DNA of 60,554 bases from Candidatus Gemmiger excrementigallinarum (GCA_019116445.1 DXBP01000040.1:1-60554); one strand, 5' to 3'. Shown: positions 48,416 to 57,075, counted from the first letter of the stretch. The notes: generated from the sequence alone by a model not told the origin. Numbers and translations: made by a program.

Positions 48416-49345
48416 TCACTTTTTCAGGGCTTCAAGCTGGCTCAAATCGTAGGGGGTATCCTGGTAGACATAGTAGTTGAGCCAGTTGGTGTACAAAAGA
48501 TACCCGTGGGCGCGCCAGCGGAACAGCGGGTCGCGGCTGGGGTCATCCTCAGGGTAATAGTTGCAGGGAACATGGATCGGCTTGCCTGCGGCTACGTCGC
48601 GCTCGTACTCGGCGTCCAGAGTATATTTATCATATTCCGGATGACCGATGACAAAAATCTGCCGACCGGAATCGGTGGACAGCAGCATCGGGCCGGCCAC
48701 ATCACTTTCTGCCAGAATCCGCAGATCGGGGCAGGCGTCGATGGCGTCCCGGTCCAGCCCGGCCCACCGGCTGTGGGGGGCGTAAAACACCTCGTCAAAA
48801 CCGCGCACCAGCGGATTGGAAGGGCGGGTGACGCGGTGTTCGAAGACGCCGAACATCTTCTGGGGCAGGTGCACTTTGGGAATGCCGAAATGATAGTACA
48901 GCCCTGCCAGGGCACCCCAGCACAGGTGGATGGTGGAGTATACGTTCTTTTTGGTGTACTCCATGATCTCACACAGTTCATCCCAGTAATCCACGTCGGG
49001 GTAGTCCAGGTCTTCGATGGGGGCGCCGGTGATGATCATGCCGTCGAACCGCTCATGCTTCACTTCGTCGAAGGTCTTGTAAAAAGCCTTCATGTGTTCC
49101 GGCGATGTGTGGGACGTATCATGGGTGGCCGTTTGCAGCAGGGTGATTTGTACCTGCAGCGGGCTGTTGGCCAGCAGGCGGGCCAACTGGGTTTCGGTAA
49201 CGATCTTGGTGGGCATCAGGTTCAGAATCAGGATGCGCAGAGGTCGGATATTCTGGCTCCGCGCCCGCTCCCGGTGCATGACGAAGACGTTTTCCCGGTA
49301 CAGCTCGTCATAGGCGGGCAGCTCTTTGGGGATAATCAGTGGCAT
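48416..49345 (-). CDS. metA: Homoserine O-acetyltransferase (MetA family)
   Basis: A 309-residue MetA. RILILNLMPTKIVTETQLARLL and the catalytic Cys142 (TIHLCWGALAG) identify it, with FGVFEHRV and FVIGHPEYD later in the protein (catalytic His and Glu region). Residue 111 is Glu (TGAPIEDLD), the residue reported to confer acetyl-CoA rather than succinyl-CoA use in MetA enzymes such as that of Bacillus cereus. That agrees with the neighbouring O-acetylhomoserine sulfhydrylase gene. It forms O-acetylhomoserine, committing homoserine to methionine. Confidence 0.94.
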   Translation of the reverse strand: MPLIIPKELPAYDELYRENVFVMHRERARSQNIRPLRILILNLMPTKIVTETQLARLLANSPLQVQITLLQTATHDTSHTSPEHMKAFYKTFDEVKHERFDGMIITGAPIEDLDYPDVDYWDELCEIMEYTKKNVYSTIHLCWGALAGLYYHFGIPKVHLPQKMFGVFEHRVTRPSNPLVRGFDEVFYAPHSRWAGLDRDAIDACPDLRILAESDVAGPMLLSTDSGRQIFVIGHPEYDKYTLDAEYERDVAAGKPIHVPCNYYPEDDPSRDPLFRWRAHGYLLYTNWLNYYVYQDTPYDLSQLEALKK

Positions 49346-49384
49346 AGCTTCGCTCCCTGTTCAAACTTCCTTGGGGGTCAGTGC

Positions 49385-50671
49385 TCAGATCTGGGCCAGC
49401 GCCTGCTCAATGTCGGCAATGAGGTCGCGCTTGTCTTCCAGGCCACAGCTCATGCGCACCAGATCCGGCTCTACGCCGGCAGCCACAAGCTGTTCGTCGT
49501 TCATCTGGCGGTGGGTGCTGCTGGCGGGATGCAGGCAGCAGGTGCGGGCATCGGCCACATGGGTTTCGATGGCGGCGACCTTCAGGTGGGCCATAAAGTT
49601 GGCCGCCGCTTCACGGCCACCCTTGACGCCAAAGCTCACGACACCGCAGGAACCGTTGGGCAGATATTTCTCGGCCAGGGCGTGATACTTGTCACCGGGC
49701 AGGCCGCAGTAGTTCACGTAGGCGATTTTGGGGTGGGAAGCCAGGAATTCGGCTACGGCCTGGCCGTTCTCGCAGTGGCGGGCCATCCGCACATGCAGGC
49801 TCTCCAGGCCCAGATTCAGCATATAGGCGCTCATGGGACTCTGCACGCAGCCCAGGTCACGCATCAGCTGGGCGGTGGCCTTGGTGATGAACGCGCCTTC
49901 CTTGCCAAAACGTTCGGCATAGGTGATGCCGTGGTAGCTCTCGTCGGGGGTGGTCAGGCCGGGGAACTTGTCGGCGTGGGCCATCCAGTCGAACTTGCCG
50001 CCATCCACAATGGCACCGCCCACGCATCCGCCGTGACCGTCCATATACTTGGTGGTGGAGTGGGTGACAATGTCGGCACCCCAGGAGAGGGGACGGCAGT
50101 TCACGGGGGTGGCAAAGGTGTTGTCCACTACCAGGGGCACACCATGGCGGTGGGCGGCGGCGGCAAACTTCTCAATATCCAGCACAGTCAGGGCAGGGTT
50201 GGCGATGGTTTCGCCAAATACGGCCTTGGTGTTGGGGGTAAAAGCAGCGTCCAGTTCTTCCTCGGTGCAGTCGGGGGAAACAAAGGTGGCGGTAATGCCC
50301 ATCTTGGCCATGGTGACGGCAATCAGATTGAAGGTGCCGCCGTAGATGGAGCTGGAAGAAACGATATGATCCCCGGCGTTGCACAGGTTGAACAGCGCAA
50401 AAAAGTTGGCTGCCTGGCCGGAACTGGTGAGCATACCGGCGGTACCGCCTTCCAGTTCGGTGATTTTGGCGGCGACGGTGTCACAGGTGGGGTTCTGCAG
50501 GCGGGAATAGAAGTAGCCGCTGGCTTCCAGGTCAAACAGCTTGCCCATTTCGTCGGAACTGTCGTACTTGAAGGTCGTGCTCTGCACAATGGGAATCTGG
50601 CGCGGTTCGCCGTTGCCGGGGTGATACCCGCCCTGTACGCACAGGGTGTTGATGGAATAATTCTGACTCAT
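49385..50671 (-). CDS. metY: O-acetylhomoserine sulfhydrylase
   Basis: A 428-residue PLP enzyme of the Cys/Met metabolism family that makes homocysteine from O-acetylhomoserine and sulfide. SYFYSRLQNPT-type stretch (SGYFYSRLQNPTCDTV), GMLTSSGQAANFFALF, FGETIANPALTVLDIEKFA and IVTHSTTKYMDGHGGCVGG (PLP Lys in STTKY) are present. The start at 50671 is set by AAAAGGAG and by the conserved N-terminus; the frame above it is leader. It is the first gene of a metY-metA-glycosyltransferase unit. Confidence 0.95.
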   Translation of the reverse strand: MSQNYSINTLCVQGGYHPGNGEPRQIPIVQSTTFKYDSSDEMGKLFDLEASGYFYSRLQNPTCDTVAAKITELEGGTAGMLTSSGQAANFFALFNLCNAGDHIVSSSSIYGGTFNLIAVTMAKMGITATFVSPDCTEEELDAAFTPNTKAVFGETIANPALTVLDIEKFAAAAHRHGVPLVVDNTFATPVNCRPLSWGADIVTHSTTKYMDGHGGCVGGAIVDGGKFDWMAHADKFPGLTTPDESYHGITYAERFGKEGAFITKATAQLMRDLGCVQSPMSAYMLNLGLESLHVRMARHCENGQAVAEFLASHPKIAYVNYCGLPGDKYHALAEKYLPNGSCGVVSFGVKGGREAAANFMAHLKVAAIETHVADARTCCLHPASSTHRQMNDEQLVAAGVEPDLVRMSCGLEDKRDLIADIEQALAQI

Positions 50672-50732
50672 ACTTTTCCGCTCCTTTTTTGCAGGGTGTC
50701 TGGCCCGCATCGATTTTGCAAGAATTACTACT

Positions 50733-50761
50733 ATTGTAAAGTTTTGATGCGGTAAAATCAA
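50733..50761 (-). promoter_or_regulatory. Promoter of metY
   Basis: On the minus strand TTGATT (50756-50761), a 17-base spacer and TACAAT (50733-50738). The leader is about 55 bases and shows no SAM or T-box riboswitch. Confidence 0.6.
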
Positions 50762-50815
50762 GAGGAAAAGCCAGCGGCGATGGCGAGAAAATGCAAAACC
50801 AGACCAAAACAGGTA

Positions 50816-50844
50816 TGGAAATCTGAGAAGGGCTGTGTTATAAT
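50816..50844 (+). promoter_or_regulatory. Promoter of purA
   Basis: TGGAAA (50816-50821), a 17-base spacer and consensus TATAAT (50839-50844). Divergent from the metY promoter 55 bases away. Confidence 0.68.
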
Positions 50845-50919
50845 AAGAAACGGCAGCGGATCCCGGGGAGACCGGAAAAGGCTGAAATGCCCAATGAATC
50901 TGCAAAAGAGGTAGAAACT

Positions 50920-52212
50920 ATGCTTACTGCAATCACCGGTATCAACTGGGGCGACGAAGGCAAGGGCCGTATGGTGGACCTGCTCAGCCAGGATTACGAC
51001 ATCGTTGCGCGCTATCAGGGCGGCGACAATGCCGGCCACACTGTCAAGAACGAACGGGGCAAATTCATTCTGAATCTGATTCCGTCGGGCATTCTGCGTC
51101 CCGAAGTCGTCTGCGTCATGGGCGGCGGTATGGTCATCGACCCCGAACATCTGGAAAAAGAGATCGCTTCCCTGACTGAGAAGGGCGTCCAGATCACCCC
51201 GGCCAATCTCAAAATTTCCGACCGCGCCACCATTACCATGCCCTTCCATGTAGCCCAGGACGGCCTGGAAGAGGAGCGTCTGTCCAAGACCGGTGCCCAG
51301 TTCGGTTCCACCAAACGGGGCATTGCCTATACCTATGGCGATAAGTTCATGAAAAAGACCCTGCGCATGGGCGACCTTTGCCACATGGATGAAGGCGTGA
51401 AGAAGCGCCTGGCCACCATCGTGGAATCCAAAAATCTGACCATGGAAAAGATCTATGGCCAGAAGCCCGTCAGCGTGGATGAGATGTGGGCCTGGTGCGA
51501 GCATTACGCCAAGATTTTTGCTCCCTACATCTGCGATGTGGGCCAGTATCTGGCTGAAGCGGACGAGGCCGGCAAAAAGATCATGTTCGAGGCCCAGCTG
51601 GGCGCCCTGCGTGACATCGACTTCGGTATTTATCCCTACACCTCTTCTTCCAACACCATCGGTGCCTACGCGCCCATCGGTGCCGGTATCCCGGGCCATA
51701 AGCTGAACCTCTCCATCGGCATTATGAAGGCGTATTCTTCCTGTGTGGGTGAGGGCCCCTTCACCACCGAGCTGGCCATGACCGAGGAAGAAAAGGATGT
51801 CCTGCGTGAGCATGGCCATGAATATGGTGCAGCCACCGGCCGCCCGCGCCGCGTCGGTCCCTTTGATGCGGTCGCCAGCCGGTATGGTGTCCAGTGCCAG
51901 GGCTGCGACGAGCTGGCTCTGACGCTGCTGGACGTTCTCGATTATATGGAGGAAGTGCCCATCGTCACCCAGTACCGTCTGTCTGACGGCAGCCTGACCA
52001 CCCGCTTCCCCATGGGCAAGACGCTGGACGATGCCCAGCCTGTGGTGGAAAAGGTGCCCGGCTGGCACTGCGATATCACCGGCGTGCGCAAGTTCGAGGA
52101 TCTGCCGGTTGAGGCGCAGAACTATGTCAAGCGTCTGGAGGAACTGGTCGGCTGCAAGATCAAGTATATCTCGGTTGGTCCTGAGCGTGACGCCTGCATC
52201 GTGCGTGACTGA
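50920..52212 (+). CDS. purA: Adenylosuccinate synthetase
   Basis: A 430-residue GTP-dependent ligase joining IMP and aspartate on the way to AMP. ITGINWGDEGKGRMVDLL is the GDEGKG phosphate loop with catalytic Asp, RYQGGDNAGHTV the substrate His; IGAYAPIGAGIP and GRPRRVGPFDAVASRYG follow. I start it at 50920, which puts the conserved motif near residue 10 as in the family; an in-frame ATG at 50887 would add 11 residues. It is transcribed alone and stops before the terminator at 52241. Confidence 0.95.
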   Translation: MLTAITGINWGDEGKGRMVDLLSQDYDIVARYQGGDNAGHTVKNERGKFILNLIPSGILRPEVVCVMGGGMVIDPEHLEKEIASLTEKGVQITPANLKISDRATITMPFHVAQDGLEEERLSKTGAQFGSTKRGIAYTYGDKFMKKTLRMGDLCHMDEGVKKRLATIVESKNLTMEKIYGQKPVSVDEMWAWCEHYAKIFAPYICDVGQYLAEADEAGKKIMFEAQLGALRDIDFGIYPYTSSSNTIGAYAPIGAGIPGHKLNLSIGIMKAYSSCVGEGPFTTELAMTEEEKDVLREHGHEYGAATGRPRRVGPFDAVASRYGVQCQGCDELALTLLDVLDYMEEVPIVTQYRLSDGSLTTRFPMGKTLDDAQPVVEKVPGWHCDITGVRKFEDLPVEAQNYVKRLEELVGCKIKYISVGPERDACIVRD

Positions 52213-52240
52213 GCAAGAACAAATCTGAAGAATCAAATTG

Positions 52241-52268
52241 ACGGCGGACTTTTGGAGTCCGCCGTTTT
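52241..52268 (+). terminator. Terminator after purA
   Basis: A perfect 10-bp stem ACGGCGGACT/AGTCCGCCGT with a five-base loop, followed by TTTT. Confidence 0.85.
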
Positions 52269-52287
52269 GTGAAAGGGGGAGAACGGG

Positions 52288-53490
52288 TTGGTAGATCTGC
52301 TGATCCGTACTTTCATCAAAAATCATCAAAATACAGCCGACCGTGGGGTACGAACGGCCTACGGCAATCTGGCTTGCATCGTCAGCGTCATCTGTAACCT
52401 GCTGCTGTTTGCGGGCAAAACGGCGGTTGGCACCCTGGCGGGAAGTGTTTCCATCACGGCCGATGGTATGAACAATCTGTCGGACGCCAGTTCCAATATC
52501 GTCAGCCTGGTGGGGTTCAAGCTGGGCTCTCGGCCGGCGGACTCGGAACATCCCTATGGCCATGCCCGGTATGAATATCTGGCAGGTCTGGCGGTTTCGG
52601 TGATGATCCTGGTCATCGGTGTGGAACTGCTGAAAGAAAGTTTTGTCAAGGTGCTTCACCCCACGGAAGTGCAGTTCGGTTGGCTGACGGTGGCGGTGCT
52701 GGTTGCCTCTATCCTCGTTAAACTCTGGATGAGCCTGCTCAACCGTAAAATCGGCCGGACCATCCAGTCCGAAACATTGATGGCCACCGCGGCGGATGCC
52801 CGCAACGATGTGATCACCACCGGTGCAGTGCTGCTGGCGGCAGTGCTTACCAGCCTGACCGGGTTTGACCGGCTGGATGGTATTATGGGCCTGGGGGGGG
52901 CCGGATTTATCCTGTACAGCGGTATTCAGTTGGTGCGGGATACCATCGACCCGATTCTGGGCGCCGCGCCGGACCCGGAGCTGGTGGAACATATCGAAAA
53001 GAAAGCCCTCGGCTATCCCGGCGTGCTGGGCATCCATGATCTGATGATTCACGACTACGGTCCCGGCAACCGGCTGGTCAGTTTCCACATCGAGATGGAC
53101 GCCAAGGGCGATGTGATGCAAAGCCATGACGTCATCGATACCATCGAAAAAGACTTGCTGGTCCAGGACGGCATGATTGCTACGATCCACTATGATCCGA
53201 TCGTGACGGGGAATTCCCACGTGGAGGAGATCCGGAACTTTTTGCGGGAAGAAGTGGGCAGGTTGGAACCGGAAGCCAACATCCATGATCTGCGGATCGT
53301 ACCGGGGCCGTCCCATACCAACGTGATCTTTGACTGCGCCGTGCCGGCTGAATACCTGACGGATAAACAGCGCCGCGGGGCCAAACTGGTCAGCGCCCTG
53401 CGCACAGCCGTACAACAGAAATGGCCCGATCATTTCTGCGTTATCAAGCTGGAACCCGATTACGCACCGTGTACACATACGCAAAACTAA
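52288..53490 (+). CDS. Cation diffusion facilitator, MntE-like manganese exporter
   Basis: A 400-residue CDF transporter with six membrane segments and a longer than usual cytoplasmic C-terminus (two CDF-type alpha/beta modules). The metal site can be read: N62-x-x-x-D66 in helix 2 (MNNLSDASSN) and D170-A-R-N-D174 in helix 5. The NxxxD/DxxxD combination is that of MntE-type Mn2+ exporters rather than Zn2+-specific HxxxD types; HPYGHARYEYL is the CDF loop after helix 2. The start is TTG at 52288 behind GAAAGGGGGAG; no better start exists. The specificity is inference from the motif. It is followed by malic enzyme after 17 bases. Confidence 0.88.
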   Translation: MVDLLIRTFIKNHQNTADRGVRTAYGNLACIVSVICNLLLFAGKTAVGTLAGSVSITADGMNNLSDASSNIVSLVGFKLGSRPADSEHPYGHARYEYLAGLAVSVMILVIGVELLKESFVKVLHPTEVQFGWLTVAVLVASILVKLWMSLLNRKIGRTIQSETLMATAADARNDVITTGAVLLAAVLTSLTGFDRLDGIMGLGGAGFILYSGIQLVRDTIDPILGAAPDPELVEHIEKKALGYPGVLGIHDLMIHDYGPGNRLVSFHIEMDAKGDVMQSHDVIDTIEKDLLVQDGMIATIHYDPIVTGNSHVEEIRNFLREEVGRLEPEANIHDLRIVPGPSHTNVIFDCAVPAEYLTDKQRRGAKLVSALRTAVQQKWPDHFCVIKLEPDYAPCTHTQN

Positions 53491-53507
53491 CAGAAAGAGG
53501 AAAACTT

Positions 53508-54683
53508 ATGGATTACAATCAAGCTGCTCTCGAACTGCACGCCAAGGGCCCCGGTAAACTGACGGTGCAGAGCCTTGTGCCCTGCAAAGACAAGGATGCT
53601 CTGTCCACGGCTTACACGCCGGGCGTCGCTGAACCCTGCCGCAAGATCGTGGCAAATCCGGACGACGTGTACACCTACACGCTGAAAGGGCGCACGGTGG
53701 CGGTTGTTACCAACGGTACGGCGGTGCTGGGCCTTGGCAATATCGGCCCCGAGGCCGGCCTTCCGGTCATGGAGGGTAAATGTGTCCTGTTCAAGGAATT
53801 CGGCGGAGTGGATGCGTTTCCCATCTGCCTGAATGCCAAAACCAAAGAGGAAGTCATTGCAGCGGTGAAGGCCATTGCACCCACCTTCGGCGGCATCAAC
53901 CTGGAAGATATCCGTAGCCCCGAATGTTTCGAGATCGAAGCGGAACTGGAGCGCGATCTTGATATTCCGGTGTTCCACGATGACCAGCACGGTACAGCCA
54001 TCATTGTGTTGGCCGGTGTACTCAATGCACTGAAAGTTGTCGGCAAACAGATCGAGGATGTGCGTATCGTCCAGAACGGCCCCGGCGCCGCCGGTACGGC
54101 TATCATTCACATGCTGCAGGTAGCGGGTGCCAAGCATATCATTGCGGTGGATGAACACGGCATCCTGGTGCCGGGCCGCCCCGAAGGACTGGCCGGTCAC
54201 AAAGCAAAACTCGCCGAGGAAACCAACCCCGAAAAGCTGAGCGGCGGATTGGCAGAGGCCATCCGCGGCGCCGATATCTTTATCGGCACCTCCATTGCGG
54301 GAGCGCTCACACCGGAACTGGCCGCCACCATGGCTCCGGATGCCATTGTCTTTGCCATGGCTAATCCCACGCCGGAGATCATGCCTGATGCTGCCAAAGC
54401 CGCGGGTATCCGGGTCATCGGTACCGGTCGTTCGGACTTCCCGAACCAGGTCAACAACGTGCTGGCGTTCCCGGGCATTTTCAAAGGTGCCTTGTCGGTG
54501 CGTGCGCGGGACATTAACCCGGCCATGAAGATGGCGGCCGCCAAAGCCATTGCCGGCCTGATCCCGGATGACGAACTCAATGAAGAAAACATTCTGCCCA
54601 AGGCGTTTGATCCCCGCGTGCCGGAGGCCGTGGCAGCGGCGGTGGCCCAGGCTGCACGGGAAAGCGGAGTGGCACGCGTATGA
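53508..54683 (+). CDS. Malic enzyme (oxaloacetate-decarboxylating malate dehydrogenase)
   Basis: A 391-residue short malic enzyme without the phosphotransacetylase domain of MaeB. STAYTPGVAEPCRKI and VTNGTAVLGLGNIGPEAGLPVMEGK form the substrate site; FHDDQHGTAIIVLAG carries the metal-binding Asp pair; VQNGPGAAGTAIIHML is the nucleotide loop. It interconverts malate with pyruvate and CO2. NAD or NADP use cannot be settled. The start at 53508 follows GAGGAAAAC. The stop overlaps the fumarase alpha start by four bases, placing malate-forming and malate-using enzymes in one operon. Confidence 0.94.
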   Translation: MDYNQAALELHAKGPGKLTVQSLVPCKDKDALSTAYTPGVAEPCRKIVANPDDVYTYTLKGRTVAVVTNGTAVLGLGNIGPEAGLPVMEGKCVLFKEFGGVDAFPICLNAKTKEEVIAAVKAIAPTFGGINLEDIRSPECFEIEAELERDLDIPVFHDDQHGTAIIVLAGVLNALKVVGKQIEDVRIVQNGPGAAGTAIIHMLQVAGAKHIIAVDEHGILVPGRPEGLAGHKAKLAEETNPEKLSGGLAEAIRGADIFIGTSIAGALTPELAATMAPDAIVFAMANPTPEIMPDAAKAAGIRVIGTGRSDFPNQVNNVLAFPGIFKGALSVRARDINPAMKMAAAKAIAGLIPDDELNEENILPKAFDPRVPEAVAAAVAQAARESGVARV

Positions 54684-55528
54684 GCAAGATACGGGAACTG
54701 AGTGCCGATACCATCCGGGATGCCGTCGAAGCGCTCTGCATAGAAGCCAATACCAGTCTGCCGGCCGATGTGAAGGCGGCGCTGGACAAAGCGGAAGCAA
54801 CCGAACCCTGGCCGCTGGCCAAGGAAACACTGGGGCTGCTGCAGAAAAATCTCTGTGTGGCGGCTGAGCAGGAACTGCCCATCTGCCAGGATACCGGTAT
54901 GGCCTGTGTGTTTGTGGAACTGGGGCAGGATGTGCATATAGAAGGCGATCTGAATGCTGCTGTGGACGAAGGTGTGCGCCGCGGGTATGAAAAAGCGTAT
55001 CTGCGTAAATCCATCACGGCGGACCCGCTGCAGCGTGTGAACACGGGGGACAACACCCCGGCATTCCTGACAGTCCATCTGGTACCGGGCAGCGGCTGTA
55101 AGATTACCGTTGCGCCCAAAGGCGCCGGCAGCGAGAATATGAGTCGTCTGGCGATGCTCAAACCGGCGGATGGAGTGCAGGGCGTCAAGGACTTTGTGCT
55201 CGATACTGTGCGACAGGCGGGGGCCAATCCCTGTCCGCCCATTGTGTTGGGAATCGGCATCGGCGGCAGCTTTGACCATTGTGCAGCCCTGGCCAAAAAG
55301 GCCCTGCTGCGTCCTTTGGACCAACCCAACGCCGATCCGTACTACGCCGCGCTGGAACAGGAACTGCTGGATGCTATCAATGATACCGGTTTTGGCCCCC
55401 AGGGATTCGGCGGCGCTACCACCTGCCTGGGAGTTTCCATCGAACAGCGCCCCACCCATGTGGCCTGCCTGCCGGTGGCTGTCAATATGAGCTGTCACGT
55501 GACGCGCCGTGCCAGCCGGGAGGTATAA
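54680..55528 (+). CDS. Class I fumarate hydratase, alpha subunit
   Basis: A 282-residue iron-sulfur hydratase subunit (FumA N-terminal/TtdA family). Cysteines expected to hold the 4Fe-4S cluster are Cys69 (LPICQDTGMA), the Cys of FGGATTCLGVSIE and the Cys of MSCHVTRR or GSGCKITVAPKG; GSENMSRLAML lies in the active site. Together with the beta subunit at 55728 it hydrates fumarate to malate. Tartrate dehydratase is a relative, but adjacency to malic enzyme favours fumarase. Oxygen-labile, as fits an anaerobe. Confidence 0.92.
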   Translation: MSKIRELSADTIRDAVEALCIEANTSLPADVKAALDKAEATEPWPLAKETLGLLQKNLCVAAEQELPICQDTGMACVFVELGQDVHIEGDLNAAVDEGVRRGYEKAYLRKSITADPLQRVNTGDNTPAFLTVHLVPGSGCKITVAPKGAGSENMSRLAMLKPADGVQGVKDFVLDTVRQAGANPCPPIVLGIGIGGSFDHCAALAKKALLRPLDQPNADPYYAALEQELLDAINDTGFGPQGFGGATTCLGVSIEQRPTHVACLPVAVNMSCHVTRRASREV

Positions 55529-55530
55529 GC

Positions 55531-55728
55531 ATGGCGAAAAGCAGAATTGATATTTCGCTGGACGGTGTGGGAGAAGCGTCGCGCCCGTCCCGGAGAAACA
55601 TTGATATCCCGCTGGATGGCGACAGAGGCGCGGCGGGTATTACCGATAAAGAATTTGAGTTTGTGAACCGCCATCACGAGGAATACAAGGAGATGCGCCG
55701 CCGTGCGCGGGAACAGGGAGGACACTGA
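55531..55728 (+). CDS. Small protein of unknown function between the fumarase subunits
   Basis: A 65-residue basic protein I do not recognise. Residues 5-12 and 23-30 repeat the pattern x-I-D-I-[S/P]-L-D-G (RIDISLDG and NIDIPLDG), suggesting duplication of a short unit; residues 40-65 form a charged helix (FEFVNRHHEEYKEMRRRARE). There is no membrane segment or cysteine. It starts two bases after the alpha-subunit stop and its TGA shares one base with the beta-subunit ATG, with GGGAGG inside its tail serving the next gene. The tight packing argues that it is real and translated with fumarase. An accessory or assembly role is only a guess. Confidence 0.75.
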   Translation: MAKSRIDISLDGVGEASRPSRRNIDIPLDGDRGAAGITDKEFEFVNRHHEEYKEMRRRAREQGGH

Positions 55729-56285
55729 TGCAGTACGTTTTGCAGACCCCGCTTCAAAAATCCGATCTGGCACCGCTGCACGCGGGGGATACGGTGCTCC
55801 TTTCGGGCGTGGTCTATACCGCCCGTGATGCGGCTCATGCCCGCATGATGGAACTGCTGGATGCCGGTAAGGAACTGCCGTTTCCCATCGCAGGGGCCGC
55901 TGTCTATTATGTGGGCCCCACACCAGAACGCCCCGGGTGTGCCATCGGTGCGGCGGGCCCCACGACTTCCGGCCGCATGGATGCTTATACACCGCGTCTG
56001 CTGGATCTGGGGCTTGCCTGCATGATCGGCAAAGGCAAACGCAGCGCCGCTGTCAAGGAATCTGTGGTCAAAAACGGTGCGGTGTATCTGGCTGCCATCG
56101 GTGGCGCCGGCGCGCTTATGGCCTGCAGCGTGCAGAGCTGTGAAGTGATCGCGTGGCCGGAACTTGGCTGTGAGGCAGTCCGCCGTCTGGTGGTCAAGGA
56201 TTTCCCCTTGACGGTGCTGCTGGACCCTCATGGCGGCGATTTGTACGAAAGCGGCCCGGCGGCCTATCTGGCTTCCCGGACCTGA
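55728..56285 (+). CDS. Class I fumarate hydratase, beta subunit
   Basis: A 185-residue protein homologous to the C-terminal half of FumA and to TtdB. GDTVLLSGVVYTARDAAHARMMELLDAGKELPF, IGAAGPTTSGRMDAYTPRLLDLG (TSGRMD substrate loop) and MIGKGKRSAAV are family blocks. It completes the fumarase with the alpha subunit. Its start overlaps the 65-residue gene by one base. Confidence 0.94.
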   Translation: MQYVLQTPLQKSDLAPLHAGDTVLLSGVVYTARDAAHARMMELLDAGKELPFPIAGAAVYYVGPTPERPGCAIGAAGPTTSGRMDAYTPRLLDLGLACMIGKGKRSAAVKESVVKNGAVYLAAIGGAGALMACSVQSCEVIAWPELGCEAVRRLVVKDFPLTVLLDPHGGDLYESGPAAYLASRT

Positions 56286-56292
56286 GCCTGCC

Positions 56293-57021
56293 ATGAAACA
56301 ACGATCCTTCACTCGCAAAAAAGCGCGGCGGTGCCTCTTAGTCTGCATATTCCTTTTGCTGCTAAGCGCAGGGATAGCCTGTGCTCTGGTGCTTCATGCA
56401 AACCAGGTGGCCCGCCAAAGGGAGGAAGCGGCCCGTGCCGCAGCACAGGCGGCGGCAGAAGAACAGGCTGCCCGTGAGGCAGCGGCGGCCGAGGCGGCTC
56501 GTCAGGAAGAAGAACAGCGCCAGGCGGAAGAAGCTGCGGCCTTGCGGCAACAACAGGTGGCGGACGCCGCTGCGGCTCACGACGCGGTGGAATACGGGGA
56601 TAAGCTGGGCACCATTCGGGTAGAGGGCACGCAAATCGATTGTGCGCTCTACTGGGGGGACAGCAGCACACAGTTTGATGCGGGAGCAGGCTGCCATGTA
56701 ACGGATGGCTGTGTGCTGCCCGGTGCGAACGGGACGGTTTTCATCGGCGCACATACAGGCACCTATTTTGCAGATCTTGGCTCGGCTGAGGTAGGGGACC
56801 GTATCTATCTGGACACTGACTGGGGCAGTTTTGTGTATGAGATTACCGAGATGCAGGTCATCTATGAAACGGATGTGGATAAAGTCCGCTGGGGAGCCGA
56901 AGAACCCAGTTGCGTGCTATATACTTGCTATCCTTTTGGTATCCTGACCCATACCGACCGCCGTTATGCAGTCTATGCCGACCCGGTGGCCGCAGACGCG
57001 GACGGTGTGATCCCCCAGTGA
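56293..57021 (+). CDS. Sortase with Ala/Glu-rich helical stalk
   Basis: A 242-residue membrane-anchored transpeptidase. Residues 1-13 are basic, 14-35 a membrane helix, 37-100 a long Ala/Glu/Gln-rich helix, and 105-235 the sortase beta-barrel. The triad can be placed: His154 (FIGAHTGTYF), Cys212 (VLYTCYPFG) and Arg223 or Arg224 (HTDRRYAVY). The barrel resembles class D-type sortases. The start at 56293 lies seven bases after the fumarase stop with a poor ribosome site, so translation may be coupled or weak. The long stalk would hold the domain away from the membrane. No sorting-signal substrate is encoded nearby. Confidence 0.85.
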   Translation: MKQRSFTRKKARRCLLVCIFLLLLSAGIACALVLHANQVARQREEAARAAAQAAAEEQAAREAAAAEAARQEEEQRQAEEAAALRQQQVADAAAAHDAVEYGDKLGTIRVEGTQIDCALYWGDSSTQFDAGAGCHVTDGCVLPGANGTVFIGAHTGTYFADLGSAEVGDRIYLDTDWGSFVYEITEMQVIYETDVDKVRWGAEEPSCVLYTCYPFGILTHTDRRYAVYADPVAADADGVIPQ

Positions 57022-57028
57022 ACTGCCA

Positions 57029-57057
57029 TTGACAAACCCCACCAAAGTTGTTACACT
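57029..57057 (+). promoter_or_regulatory. Promoter of tRNA-Leu
   Basis: Consensus TTGACA (57029-57034), a 17-base spacer and TACACT (57052-57057), 18 bases before the tRNA. Confidence 0.75.
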
Positions 57058-57075
57058 GTTTTTATATTCAGTCAT

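Noticed and set aside
50672-50732. SAM riboswitch or T-box before metY
   Set aside because: The leader is only about 55 bases with no suitable stems or terminator.
48506-50755. 749-codon plus-strand frame opposite metA and metY
   Set aside because: Antisense shadow; both genes below it are certain.
50758-53484. 908-codon minus-strand frame opposite purA and the CDF gene
   Set aside because: Antisense shadow; both genes below it carry complete motifs.
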